DNA from: Eupeodes corollae | Lineage: Eukaryota; Arthropoda; Insecta; Diptera; Syrphidae | Direction: 5' to 3' | Assembly (NCBI RefSeq): GCF_945859685.1 | Contig: NC_079148.1 | Span: forward strand, 58,290,421-58,354,420 | DNA: 64,000 bases | Shown here: positions 10,462-20,259 of the stretch, piece after piece | How positions within the stretch are numbered: position 1 is the first letter of the stretch | Layout: every line of letters begins with the position of its first letter | Notes under the pieces: model-generated | Told to the model about the DNA's origin: nothing | Database searches by the model: none | Seen by the model: only the letters and a program-made list of their open reading frames with translations | Position numbers and translations under genes: made by a program

Positions 10462-11601
10462 TTACCTTCTATGTGCAAAGAAGCAGCGATTTGCTATTAT
10501 TCTTCGTTTGATTTCAGCGCTGGTGTCGTTGTCTGTGTTAATAGCGGTACCTATGTAGACAAAGTCCTTAACTACCTCAAAGTTATAGCTGTCCATTGTG
10601 ACGTTTTGTCCAAGACGTCGTTGGTCTGTGTCTTTTTTTGATGACAGCATATACTTGGTCTTGCCCTCATTGACCACTAAACCCATCTTCTTCGCTTCTG
10701 TCACAATGCTCAAAAACGCTCCACTGACATCACGCTTTGATCTTCCACTTATGTCAATATCATCTGCGTATCCGAGTAATTGGATGGACCTTTGGAAGAT
10801 TGTGCCTCTAGTGTTGACGGTTGAGTTTTGCACAATTCTTTCCAGAACGATGTTGAAGAAGTCGCATGACAGTGCATCGCCTTGTCTAAAACCTGTTTTG
10901 ATATCAAATGAATCGGTAAGATATTTTCTGACCTTGAAAGAGCATCGTGCATTCTCCATCGTCATTCTGCACAAACGGATAAGTTTGGCAGGGATGCCAA
11001 AACTAGACATTGCTCGGTAGAGCTCTTCCCCAAAGATGCTGTCATACGCAGCTTTAAAATCGATAAAGAGATGGTGGGTATCGATTTGAAGCTTCTGGGG
11101 TTTTTCCAAGATCCGCGGTAGTGTGAATATTTGGTCGATAGTGGACTTTCCTGGTCTAAAGCCAATCAGGTTGTTGACGAATGGATTCAGACATTCACAT
11201 AATACGGCAGAGAGGATCTTATACGCAATGTAAAGGAGACTGCTGCCTCTGTAGTTGGAGCAGTTTAGAGGGTCTCCTTTGTTATGTATCGGGCACACTA
11301 TGCTGAGATTCCACTCATCCGACATGCTTTCTTCCGACCATATTTTGCAGATGAGTTGGTGCATGCTCCCTACCAAGTCATCGCCTGCTGCTTTGAATAG
11401 TTCGGCAGCGATGCCGTCAGCTCCAGCAGCTTTGTTTGACCTAAGTTTAGATATAGCTATCTTCACTTCGTCAAGGTCGGGTAGGCGGAATTGTTTATCT
11501 TCGTCGCCGAGGTTGAGTAGTTCTATCTCCCTTACAGCGGAATTCTGTTCGTCATCGCCGTTATATAATTTGGAGAAGTGATCTTTCCATATTCTCAGCA
11601 T
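10462..11601 (-). CDS. RTE reverse transcriptase, open 379-aa fragment (copy B)
   Basis: RNA-dependent DNA polymerase that copies the element RNA at a nicked target. Visible motifs: NKAAGADGIAAELFKAAGDD (57-76), motif A FIDFKAAYDS (179-188) with its aspartate, motif B GFRQGDALSC (237-246), motif C YADD (278-281) and the primer-grip region VVNEGKTKYMLSSKKD. All catalytic aspartates are kept. Against copies A, C and D, five residues (PYQCG) are missing in frame after NNLIG (~147), which removes a conserved fingers segment. Both ends run into frameshifts, so this is the best preserved part of a dead ORF2. The first ATG is only the ORF start, not a real initiation site. Confidence 0.88.
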   Translation of the reverse strand: MLRIWKDHFSKLYNGDDEQNSAVREIELLNLGDEDKQFRLPDLDEVKIAISKLRSNKAAGADGIAAELFKAAGDDLVGSMHQLICKIWSEESMSDEWNLSIVCPIHNKGDPLNCSNYRGSSLLYIAYKILSAVLCECLNPFVNNLIGFRPGKSTIDQIFTLPRILEKPQKLQIDTHHLFIDFKAAYDSIFGEELYRAMSSFGIPAKLIRLCRMTMENARCSFKVRKYLTDSFDIKTGFRQGDALSCDFFNIVLERIVQNSTVNTRGTIFQRSIQLLGYADDIDISGRSKRDVSGAFLSIVTEAKKMGLVVNEGKTKYMLSSKKDTDQRRLGQNVTMDSYNFEVVKDFVYIGTAINTDNDTSAEIKRRIIANRCFFAHRR

Positions 11602-11664
11602 CGACTGCGGTTCTACTACGATGTTCCCCTGATCGTCTTTACAGTCTTCGGTTCGTGGCTGGTA

Positions 11665-11940
11665 TCATTGGCAGGTTTTTTTTACCTTGTGGTAAAATTT
11701 AAGAACCTCATTCCTGTTGTGACATCCCTCTATCTCCTCGATCGCGCGCTTCTCATGCTCTCTTTTTTTCCATCTAAGAAGCCAGTGTTCCTCTCTCCTC
11801 TTCTGCTCGTAGAGCTCGCGAGCAGCTCTAGTCCTTTTGTGCAGCGCCGTTTTGTATGCCTCTTGTTTCGCTGCGTACGCTTGCCGGCATTCTTCGTCAA
11901 ACCAGGGGTTTTGCTGTGGTGACAGTGTGAAACCTAGCAC
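11665..11940 (-). pseudogene. RTE endonuclease/RT linker fragment (copy B)
   Basis: 91-aa basic, helical stretch containing NPWFDEECRQAYAAKQEAYK, characteristic of the region between endonuclease and RT in RTE-type ORF2 proteins. It is separated from the RT frame by a frameshift and a poly-T run. The same motif occurs in copy D at ~54605-54660. Confidence 0.82.
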
Positions 11941-12128
11941 TTCAGAGGCGGCATCTCAGATGGCTGCAAGACAATGTTGCCACTAGTTTTCAATGCTTAA
12001 TGTAGGCAGCATAGGACTCCTTAAGAGGTTATTAGAGACTCGATCGGAAAAGGACAGGACATGGCAGTCTCTTGCGATTGTAGTCGTCTAACGTCGAATC
12101 TTCTCACAACACTTCCTTGTTTTGGCTT

Positions 12129-12140
12129 CTTCTTGATTCT
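12129..12140. repeat. Target-site duplication, right copy
   Basis: CTTCTTGATTCT, identical to 9939-9950, directly next to the truncated 5' end of RTE copy B. Confidence 0.85.
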
Positions 12141-12204
12141 ATCAAATTCATATTTCTACTAAGCTCCCAAACTATCAGAGTATTCTATTATCTGATTTGA
12201 AACA

Positions 12205-12417
12205 AGGTTATAGGTAAATTTAGGTCTTGTCCCTATTCATATGACACAAAAACAAGGTACTTTTTATGACCTTCTTCGGAAAAACCGCATTTATCAACTT
12301 ATTACAACATATTTCTTGCAATCCAAACTTAATACATAAACTCATTAATTCTACATTTGGGTTTTCCCAAAAACCTAAGGCTTTGAATAATAACATCAAA
12401 TAAAAACGAAAAAAGCC
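12205..12417 (-). repeat. Right terminal inverted repeat of the Tc3-like element
   Basis: Reverse complement matches 9001-9181 block by block. It is ~30 bases longer because of small insertions, for example between GCGGTTTTTC and ATGAATAG. Confidence 0.72.
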
Positions 12418-13899
12418 AAACCATTGTTTAGATTCTATTCAAATTGGGAAATTGAAGTTTTTAGCCGATTCGCTTTAGGTATGTCTTTAATTGTTTGTAC
12501 TCTTATATTAACAAGTTCTAAATAACTACATATTTTTAAACTAAAACTGAGAAATTGGATGCATACAAATTACTTTCACGATTTTTAATAAAAATTGTTA
12601 AAAATTAAAATTTTTTTTTAGAAATAAAATTGCGTTTTAGTAATTGAAAAAAAACTTTTTTGCTTGAAAATTTTATAATACAGGGAATATTTCAAAACAG
12701 CTTCGTGGGACCCATTCGTGCATTTTATTTGTTTAAGTCATCTCGAATGACACTTTTCTTCTTATGTTATTATGTTGAATTAATTGAATTGTTATAATTC
12801 ATAATTGGACAAAAACAACCACCATCTTTGTACAGACTTTGCCACTATGCTAAGATTATTCCTTAATAAATGTATGCAGTTTTTGAAATGTTTTGGTTCA
12901 ATTTCTTAAGTTATACATTGGCCTATCCCATTTTTGGAAGTTCCATCCTGTTTTACTCATTCAAACTTTTCTTTTTAATTATAGTGGAAGCACATTACAG
13001 AAACAGCTGTACGGATGCACAGACTTAAATCATCAATCCTTTTCTTAAAAAAAAAATAAAACTGAAGTTGATTTCATGAAAAGACAGCAAAATTTTATAT
13101 GGCAATAAATTACATGAGCTTTAAATTTGGCTCACTTTCATTTAGTGTGATGTTCGTTTTTAATTTCATTTTCTTTCTTCTACTTTTTCAGACGTTTTGT
13201 TCAGGTTTTTGGTTGAGAACAAAAATGCAAATAAAATCCATCTTCATAAAACTAAAATACTTTTATTCTCTTCTAAAGAAATAAAGAAAATTCACAGAGA
13301 ATGAATATTAACGAAATGCTGTAAAATGTACATAGGTTTACATTAAAAGTGAAAAATGCAAATTGGTACTTTCAAGCCCAACAACTACTCCCTATTTAGT
13401 ATTCAGTAAAATAAATTCCTTAAAACTACGGACTTAACAGCTGGGCAACATTTGTTGAAATGTTTTTTAAATCTTTGAATCTATTTAGTTTTACTGGAGT
13501 TTTTGAAGTCAAACAAAATGTCAAGTTTAATTATTTTAAATTGTTATTTGTAAAGTTTTTTGCCAATGATACATAAAAGATATTTGACCAATTATGGTTT
13601 TAATTCGTAAAATGTAAAGGACTCAATTCTTGATGTGAAGTTTCTTTTAGTTGTTAAACAAACCATGGACGGATATTATTTGCGATTAATTTTAACATTT
13701 ATTCTCTGATGATTCTCAATTTTTAACAAAATCTTAAAAATGCATATTTTCCATATCAATAAATAAATTTAAATATGTCAATATGTAGAAGTCAAAGCAA
13801 CTTTTTCAAAAAGTTTTATTTTTCCAGTGAAAATTTACTTGGAACAATTTATAAAAACAAAGTATAAATTAATTCAAAGTATTGAAAAGTCTGAGAGCG
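12418..13899. other. AT-rich DNA, possibly including a copia 3' LTR
   Basis: No gene seen; the 61-aa frame at 13099-13284 is hydrophobic and probably by chance. The part from about 13560 upward may be the body of the 3' LTR of the copia element, but no second LTR exists to confirm its limits. Confidence 0.4.
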
Positions 13900-13929
13900 C
13901 AGTTTCAACACCCTCTTTTGGCCCCAGAT

Positions 13930-14383
13930 GGTTTCGATTGGCCATCCTTTCGATTTCCTAAAAAATTCGTAAAATTAAGGAAAAAAAAATTTTGAAAGTG
14001 GTTTTGTCAAAATACCAGCTCTCATTTCATTTGATGGACAGTATCTTAGTTCGATGATCTTCTCCTAACTTAGGTCTCTTATATGATGGTGGCAAATATC
14101 AATATGTTTTTTTCGAGTTCCACACTTATCGGATTCAATTAGGCGAATGCATTCTTGATTATCTTCATAGATAATTGTGGGCTGATTAATATCTTCATCC
14201 ATTTCTGCCAAGAGTCTTCGTAGTCAAATTAGTTCTCGACTTGCATGTGATGCCGGTTGAATACATAGCTTTTGAGGTCTGTTTACGACTTGGCCAAGCT
14301 ATGCTACTTCCTGCGAATTGGAATACATACCCACTGGTTGATTTTCTATCCTTTGAATCACCAGCCCAGTCAGCTGTCTTCAT
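13930..14383 (-). pseudogene. copia RNase H remnant
   Basis: DWAGDSKDRKSTSGYVFQ and SIAWPSRKQTSKAMYSTG (14195-14383) followed, after a frameshift, by PTIIYEDNQECIRLIESDKC, HIDICHHH and a degraded C-terminus near 13940. The aspartates of ADWAGD and EDNQ, the usual RNase H metal ligands, are present. Confidence 0.82.
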
Positions 14384-15597
14384 TTGTTTGAAGCCTTAAA
14401 GATTTGTCAACAGTCGTCGTCAGGTATCGCATAACCCTTTTTACAGCTTTCCAGTCACTCTCAGTTGGAGATTCTATTCTTCTGCTCAAAAGATTAACAG
14501 CTGAGGATACATCTGGTCTTGAAACGGTTGCAATATAAAATAATGATCCAATAGCTTTGCGGTATAAAGATATTATTTGGTAACTTCGGACTTGTTTCTT
14601 CACTTGGACTCAAGAAACCTGTTTCAATTGGTGTTAAAGTACCTTTTGAATCTTCAAGTTTGTAAGTTTAAACGATCCATCCTTTTCCCGGTCGATCTCT
14701 ATACCGAGATAATGTTTCGCTTCACCCAAGTCTTTCAGTTTTACATGCTTTTGGAGTTCTTTATATATGGTGTTTATAAGTTCTTCAGAAAATCCAGCCA
14801 ACAGAATGTCATCAACATAAATCAACATAAATGTTGTTTGGCCGTTGCTTTCTTTCCTTGAAAACAGACACGGATCAGCTGTCGATGCCTTGAATCTTAT
14901 TTCAAGTAAGATCTCTGCTGCTTTCTTGTTCCATTCCCGGACTTTGTTTTAGACCATATATGCTTTTATTAAGTCTAAGCACCTTTTTTTCATGACCCAA
15001 CATTTTGAACCCTGGGGGTTGGTCCATGAAAATTTCATCGTTCAGTGTTGCATTCAAGTAAGCATTTTTCACATCAAAATGCCGCACATGCAAACGATTC
15101 AATTGTGTAACCGCTAGAAGAGTTCTTATTGTTTCGTGTTTAATCACTGGTGCAAAGGTCTCATCGTAATTTTCACCGAATTTTTGAGAAAATCATCTTG
15201 CAACAAGTCGGGCTCTATGAGTACTAATGCTTTCGTCTGCATTTAGTTTGGTTTTAAATACCCATTTATAACTTACTGTTCTTCTTTCAGGCGGCAGATC
15301 TGTTAGTTTCCAAACTTTAAGCTCGTTCATTGACTTGATTTCCCACTTGTGCAGCTCTTTGCTCTTCTCAGCAAGTGGTAAACGCAATACTTCATCCCAG
15401 GATTCTGGTTCTTTCGAGATACTAACCAGGGCTTTATACGGCAGACATATTGGAGGAATGCCTTTATTTGAACGTTCTGAAACTCGAATTTCCTGATTTT
15501 TTGTCTGATCTTGAATGTCTTCACCGGCTTGGGCTACTGACTCTTCTATAAGGAGGGGCTCATATTCTTCAAATACTTGCAATGACAAGGGAGTCAT
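14370..15597 (-). pseudogene. copia reverse transcriptase remnant
   Basis: Pieces in order: ERRTVSYKWVFKTKLNADES (15193-15597), HFDVKNAYLNATLNDEIFMD with the motif A aspartate and SIYGLKQSP (14902-15147), YVDDILLAG with the active-site YVDD (14634-14828), then AIGSLFYIATVSRPDVSSAV (14370-14603). The catalytic residues survive, but the pieces lie in different frames. Confidence 0.88.
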
Positions 15598-15795
15598 TAA
15601 ATGAGATGCTTTCGTCTCTTCCCAGTCTTATTGAAACATCAATTTTCCTTCGGAGAAGTATCTTCCGTTTCATAATTGTGTACAGTCTTGGATTCTTGGC
15701 TTTTCTTGGGTTCATTTTCGATAATTTTCAAAGATCTGGATATTCAAACTCTATTAGATTTTAGATCAAGTATACGATATCCTTTCTTCTTCTTC

Positions 15796-16607
15796 TTATT
15801 CTGCCTTGTCATCCCAATTCTTCCTCTTCTGTTTTGGAGGTTTGTCAGGTTTCTCTCCAGTAAGCAACTCAATTGGAGTCTTTTCGAGACTTTTACTGGG
15901 TATCCTATTCTGCAAATAGGCTGCTGTTGACACGGCTTCTCCCCAGAAACGATTTGGAAGATTTGCATCAAGTAACATACACTTTGCTGCTTTAGTTAGG
16001 GTTCTATTCTTGCGTTCTGCTACACCGTTTTGCTGTGGTGCGATGATGTATTCCTTCCCTCTTCAGAAATTCTTCCAAGTCTTCAGATACGTATTCCTTT
16101 CCATTGTCGGATCTCAGAATACTTCATCTTTCGATTTTAGCAAATGCACCACTGTCAAACCAGGAAAATCATCAATCAGTGTTAAAAAATATCGGTTACT
16201 TCTTGGAGTTGATGCCTGCATAGGACCACACAGACCAGAATGTATCAACTGTAATGATTGCTTTTCTCTATTATTCTCACAGGAAACTTATACTGTGCCA
16301 GCTTGCCTTTGATGCAATGTTCACAAAAGATCTTCTCAGTACACTTCCTCAAATGAATGCCAGTTGCTAGATCTTCCTTCACAAGTCTCTCGATAGCTGC
16401 TGGATCTCTATGTCCAAGTCGACGATGCCACTGATGAATACACAATGAATTGTCAGCTTTACAGGACAGTTCAATAGAATGTTCAGTTTCCAGCTTGTAA
16501 AGGCTGTAATTTCGCTTTGCTACAGCAATCATTCGGGATCCATTGTAGATTTGACAAAAATTTTGCCCAAAAATGACTTTATGGCCTTGATTTGCTATTC
16601 GTTGCAC
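15796..16607 (-). pseudogene. copia integrase remnant
   Basis: The zinc-binding N-terminal part is clear: HQWHRRLGHRDPAAIERL, then CEHCIKGKLAQYKFP, giving the HHCC set. The core keeps TLIDDFPGLTVVHLLKSKDE (second aspartate of the DDE triad intact) and NGVAERKNRTL with the catalytic glutamate. The segment between them is shortened and disordered. Two frames are needed to read it through. Confidence 0.85.
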
Positions 16608-16676
16608 CGAAAGCAGTCCCCATCAAGCTCAGGAACAAATAAGACTTCTTTGAGAAATATCTTCTGGTTATTGAAA

Positions 16677-17385
16677 TTAGGTATTTAACCAACCACTTCC
16701 GATTCCTGAAGACATCACTGACGAGCCATTAGCAAGACATATTTTTGTGTTATCATTTTGAATCGAATCAAAGAAGTTTTTATCGTTGGTCTTATGGATT
16801 GTAGCTTCTGAGTCAATATACCACCCACCACACTCAGCTCGTACTTCAGCACAAACTTCAAACAAGATACAATCTTTATTGCTGATTCTGTCATGTGATG
16901 TTGATGCAACAAATGACTTGGCATGCTTCCCTTTTTGCAAAGTTGACTTGTATTGGAAGCAGTCAGCTTTAACATGTCCTATTTTGTTACAATAAAAGCA
17001 CGTTCTTGCTTCTTTTAAATCCGTCTTCTTCGGTTTTGTAGACTTTTGATTGTTCACTCATCTTACCAGTAGTATAGTGAATACCATATAATTTTCTTCT
17101 TAAGTAGAGGCGACTTCCAAAAGTTGACCTCTCGTATTTCTTAGAAAAAACGTCCCAAATACTAAACGCATCTTCTAGATGGGCAATATGCACCAATTGA
17201 CCAACCTCTACGCTCAAAGTTAAATAAGCTTTCGCTTTATTATTCTTCTTCGTCTATTCATCATCGATTTCTGCTGGTTTCGTTTTGCTAACAACATCCC
17301 AAAGTTCATCTCTTATAAGGACGGCTTGACTTTTCGTCTTCCAGAAAATATAATTTCCATTTAAAAGAGAAAAATTCGATTGTAT
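16677..17385 (-). pseudogene. copia gag and protease remnant
   Basis: Capsid-like segment (SVEVGQLVHIAHLEDAFSIW, then LYLRRKLYGIHYT) followed by one CCHC zinc knuckle, CFYCNKIGHVKADC (C-x2-C-x4-H-x4-C), which binds the element RNA. The aspartic protease start, WYIDSEATIHKT, has D-S-E where the family has D-S-G or D-S-A, so the active-site triad is altered. At least two frameshifts. Confidence 0.85.
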
Positions 17386-17390
17386 CGTTT

Positions 17391-18554
17391 ATATAAGTTA
17401 AAGGAAACTAGTGCATCAAAGGGGCTTTGAATACCCTTTAAATAAACAGAAACAATCCACGTGTTGAATGACAAAATAAATTAAACAATCCATTTGTGCT
17501 AGATAGGTTGTAATATCAGCTTTTTAAATTATCGACTGCTGGACCTTGTGTCCAACATAGTCGGAAGACTATATAACTCAATCTCCATATTTTTCTCAGT
17601 AATTATTCTGGTGCTACTTAACGACTTTAAGGTGAATTGATGTTATTAATTTTCATAACAAGAGTTTTTTTTTTGTTAATACTAGCTTTCTATGAATGAA
17701 AATGTAAAAGTTTAAAGACAATACTTTTATTCCTATCTAGTTTCAGTCTATCCAAAATTAAATCTCACTGCAAAGAAGGAGTTATATCCACATCGGAAGA
17801 AATAGGAACCTTTAAAGGTCTTTCATGTGGCACTTTCAAATCAAATAATAACATTTTATTATTTTAATGATTCGCCAAAGGATTATTATTAACTAAGGAT
17901 ATGCTTTAGTATTGACTGAGTATCGATAAAAAGTGTATTTTCATATCACATATTATTACATACTAAAAGAAGGTTTTCCCATTAAAGTTTCATAACAACT
18001 AAACTTATAGAGTAAACCGACCTTTTGTTTGGCATCCACAAGTAAGCAATATTCTACTTTATAGTCAAGAAAACTTATATAGGAGAAGGACATGCCGTAT
18101 CTTTACACATATTGCCGGGCTTAATTTTTCATATCATTTCTAAGGGTTTCATTTAAATAGGAACCTACTGAATATTGGTGATAATAATAATTATTAGTAT
18201 TATAACTTTATTCATTGGAATCTTTAATTAAAAACTTAACTGAACTAATAATTGAGTTTTTTTTTGTTGAAAGATTATGCTGATAGGTTAGTATTCATAA
18301 CGTGTCGACCCGGGACCATTAAGGATAATGGATGCTAAGGAAGGTATGTTAATAAAATTATCCATACTTATGGCATATTCATATTGAATGTAAAGTATGT
18401 AGACACGAGGGAGAAAGGTTGTGAAAATGTAGATAATTTTTCACTTTTTAAATTACTGGATACATACGTTTTTTATGTAGACAATCGAAAAAAAGTTTAA
18501 CTGCGATTTAACACAATATTATAAATATAATGATAATGAGTTCAACAGGTAAAT
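17391..18554. other. AT-rich DNA, nothing recognised
   Basis: No copy of the putative copia LTR sequence and no gene. Several poly-T runs. Confidence 0.4.
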
Positions 18555-19474
18555 AAACCTAGAACCGAAGGCTGCAAAGACGAAAGTGGAAACATCATAG
18601 TGGAATCGCAGTCAATGCTGAGGATATGGAAGAAACACTTCTGCAGACTGTATAACGGTGACGACGAACCGAATTCCGCTGTCAGGCAGGATGATCCATT
18701 CAACATAGACGAAGAAAGCCAACAATCCCGTCCTCCCGACTAAGACGAAGTAAAGATTGCCATATTTAAGGTGAAGTCTAATAAAGCTGCTGGAGCGGAT
18801 GGCTTGAATGCCGAGCTCTTTAAATTACCTGGAGATAAGTTGGTAAGGAGCAACTTATTTGTAAGATATGGTCAGAAAAAAGCTTGCCGATGAATGGAAC
18901 CTCAGCATTGTTTGCCCGATCCTGAAAAATGGAGACCCTCTAAACTGCACCAACTATAGAGGAATCAGTCTACTTAACATCGCCTATAAAATCTTCTCTG
19001 CTGCAATATGTGAACGTATAAAGCCCATCGTCAATAACCTGATAGGTCCTTATCAGTGTGGTTTTAGACCAGGAAAGTTCACAGTTGATCAAATATTCAC
19101 ATTACGGCAGATCCTGGAAAAAAACCCAAGAACATCAAATCGACACCCACCATCTTTTCATCGATTTCAAGGCCGCATATGACAGCTTCTACAGGGGCTA
19201 GCTGTATACAGCCATGTCTAGTTTTGGCATCCCTGCCAAACTCGTCCGTTTGTGCAGGATGGCCATGGAGAATTTACGCTGCTCCATAAAGTTTGGAAAC
19301 AACTTAACAGAACCTTTCGATGTCAAAAAAGGTTTTAGGCAAGGTGATGCGCTGTCATGGGATTCTTTTAACATCGTGCTTTGAAAGAATAGTGCAGAGC
19401 CCACTCGTCAACACTAGAGGAACTATCTTTCAAAAGTCTGTCCAATTACTAGCATATTCTGATGACATTGACAT
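18555..19474 (+). mobile_element. RTE-clade non-LTR retrotransposon, copy C, cut by an assembly gap
   Basis: Plus-strand RTE fragment starting just before the RT domain (SQSMLRIWKKHFCRLYNGDDE). It contains SNKAAGADGLNAELFK, NYRGISLLNIAYKIFSAAIC, NNLIGPYQCGFRPGKFT, a frameshifted HHLFIDFKAAYDS, KKGFRQGDALSWDSF and finally LLAYSDDIDI, where YADD reads YSDD. The N run begins within a few bases of this motif, so the 3' half is unknown. Stops at ~18740 and frameshifts show it is dead. Confidence 0.87.
18868..19182 (+). pseudogene. RTE reverse transcriptase fragment (copy C)
   Basis: 104-aa open piece of the fingers: DEWNLSIVCPILKNGDPLNC, NYRGISLLNIAYKI, NNLIGPYQCGFRPGKFTVDQ. It ends in a frameshift inside the segment before motif A; motif A continues in another frame at ~19155-19190. 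Confidence 0.82.
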
Positions 19475-19674
19475 NNNNNNNNNNNNNNNNNNNNNNNNNN
19501 NNNNNNNNNNNNNNNNNNNNNNNNNNNNNNNNNNNNNNNNNNNNNNNNNNNNNNNNNNNNNNNNNNNNNNNNNNNNNNNNNNNNNNNNNNNNNNNNNNNN
19601 NNNNNNNNNNNNNNNNNNNNNNNNNNNNNNNNNNNNNNNNNNNNNNNNNNNNNNNNNNNNNNNNNNNNNNNNNN
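19475..19674. other. Assembly gap of 200 N
   Basis: Exactly 200 N. The round size suggests a placeholder. The open frames reported across it are artefacts. Confidence 0.98.
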
Positions 19675-20259
19675 AAATATGATTATTATTCTTTGTTTAA
19701 AAGGATTTGATAAATATATCTGTCTGTCTGACTTTTCATGAGACCCGTGCGCACCTGCATCTTTCTTACTTAAATAATTGACGTGAGGGATATTTTTTGC
19801 TTGTCTGTCTTCCTTTCTTGCAATGTTGGCTGTGTCGATCTGTATTTATGTATGTGGTGATATGTTTGATCCTTATTTTTTTTGAATCTGCCTATGCCGA
19901 TGTTGGTTTGAAGAATATTTTTTTATGATTTACAGAAACATCGAAGCGATCATATAATGTTGTAATGCAGAGAAGTTCTATACCATAAAATACTATAGTT
20001 AGCGGTAAGCAAAGAAGGTACATATTAGATTAAAAGGCAAAAATGAAACGAATATTTTCTTTATGATTGCCCAGGGCATATAATACTTGAAGCTTGCACG
20101 TCTACACATCCTGTTGAATCTCTTATTGAACATAATAATAAAATATCACTAAACCAATGGCCACTAAAATATTCATAGTATGATTATTCAAATGAATCAA
20201 TTGAATCAGATTATTATTTTCAATCAATTCCATACAACGAATCCGAAACAAAATCTTCA
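19675..20259. other. Unassigned DNA after the gap
   Basis: No RTE sequence resumes after the gap. A short tract of TCTGTCTGTCTG lies at ~19720. A reading frame near 20065-20180 (CPGHIILEACTSTHPVESL) might be an upstream part of the gene at 20260, but this is a guess. Confidence 0.35.

Larger units (their letters stand above)
9951..12128 (-). mobile_element. RTE-clade non-LTR retrotransposon, copy B, 5'-truncated, with target duplication
   Basis: Minus-strand RTE copy inserted in the 5' leader of the Tc3-like element. From 5' to 3' it carries the endonuclease/RT linker (NPWFDEECRQAY, 11665-11940), a long RT frame (10462-11601), the thumb and C-terminal region, a 3' end with GGACTGTAGCGCCACC, and a TAAGTAAGTAAGTAAG tail at 9951-9966. 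It starts inside the endonuclease/RT junction and is flanked by CTTCTTGATTCT on both sides. 5' truncation, a short-repeat tail and a target duplication are hallmarks of target-primed reverse transcription. Confidence 0.93.
9001..12417 (-). mobile_element. Tc3-like DNA transposon with long terminal inverted repeats, split by an RTE insertion
   Basis: Long imperfect inverted repeats at 9001-9181 and 12205-12417 enclose a decayed Tc3-like transposase (9310-9937, minus) and the RTE insertion 9951-12128. Removing that insertion leaves an element of ~1.2 kb. Shared blocks occur in the same order in both arms, inverted: GCTTTTT-CGTTTTTATTTGA, TTCAAA-CCTTA, TATGTATTA, GATAAAT, GCGGTTTTTC, ATGAATAG and TAAATTTACCTATAA. 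Tc3 is known for long inverted repeats. The outermost bases and the TA target site could not be fixed. Confidence 0.72.
13900..17390 (-). mobile_element. Ty1/copia LTR retrotransposon, decayed
   Basis: Minus-strand pol order gag, protease, integrase, RT, RNase H, the order that defines Ty1/copia. All domains are recognisable but broken by frameshifts, stops and an internal loss in integrase. After the RNase H end there is a purine run AAAAGAGGG followed by TGTTGAAACTG (read on the minus strand, boundary at 13910). This looks like a polypurine tract next to the TG start of a 3' LTR. No matching 5' LTR or tRNA primer site was found above 17390, so the 5' end seems lost. Confidence 0.88.

Noticed and set aside
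10598..11020. 140-aa plus-strand frame, and similar plus-strand frames at 11255-11581 and 11578-11922
   Set aside because: They are antisense shadows of the RTE reverse transcriptase and linker on the minus strand.
13099..13284. 61-aa hydrophobic frame as a membrane peptide
   Set aside because: Rich in F, I and K from TTT/ATA/AAA codons, as expected by chance in AT-rich DNA.
19320..19710. Long frames across the N gap
   Set aside because: They exist only because N codons are not read as stops.
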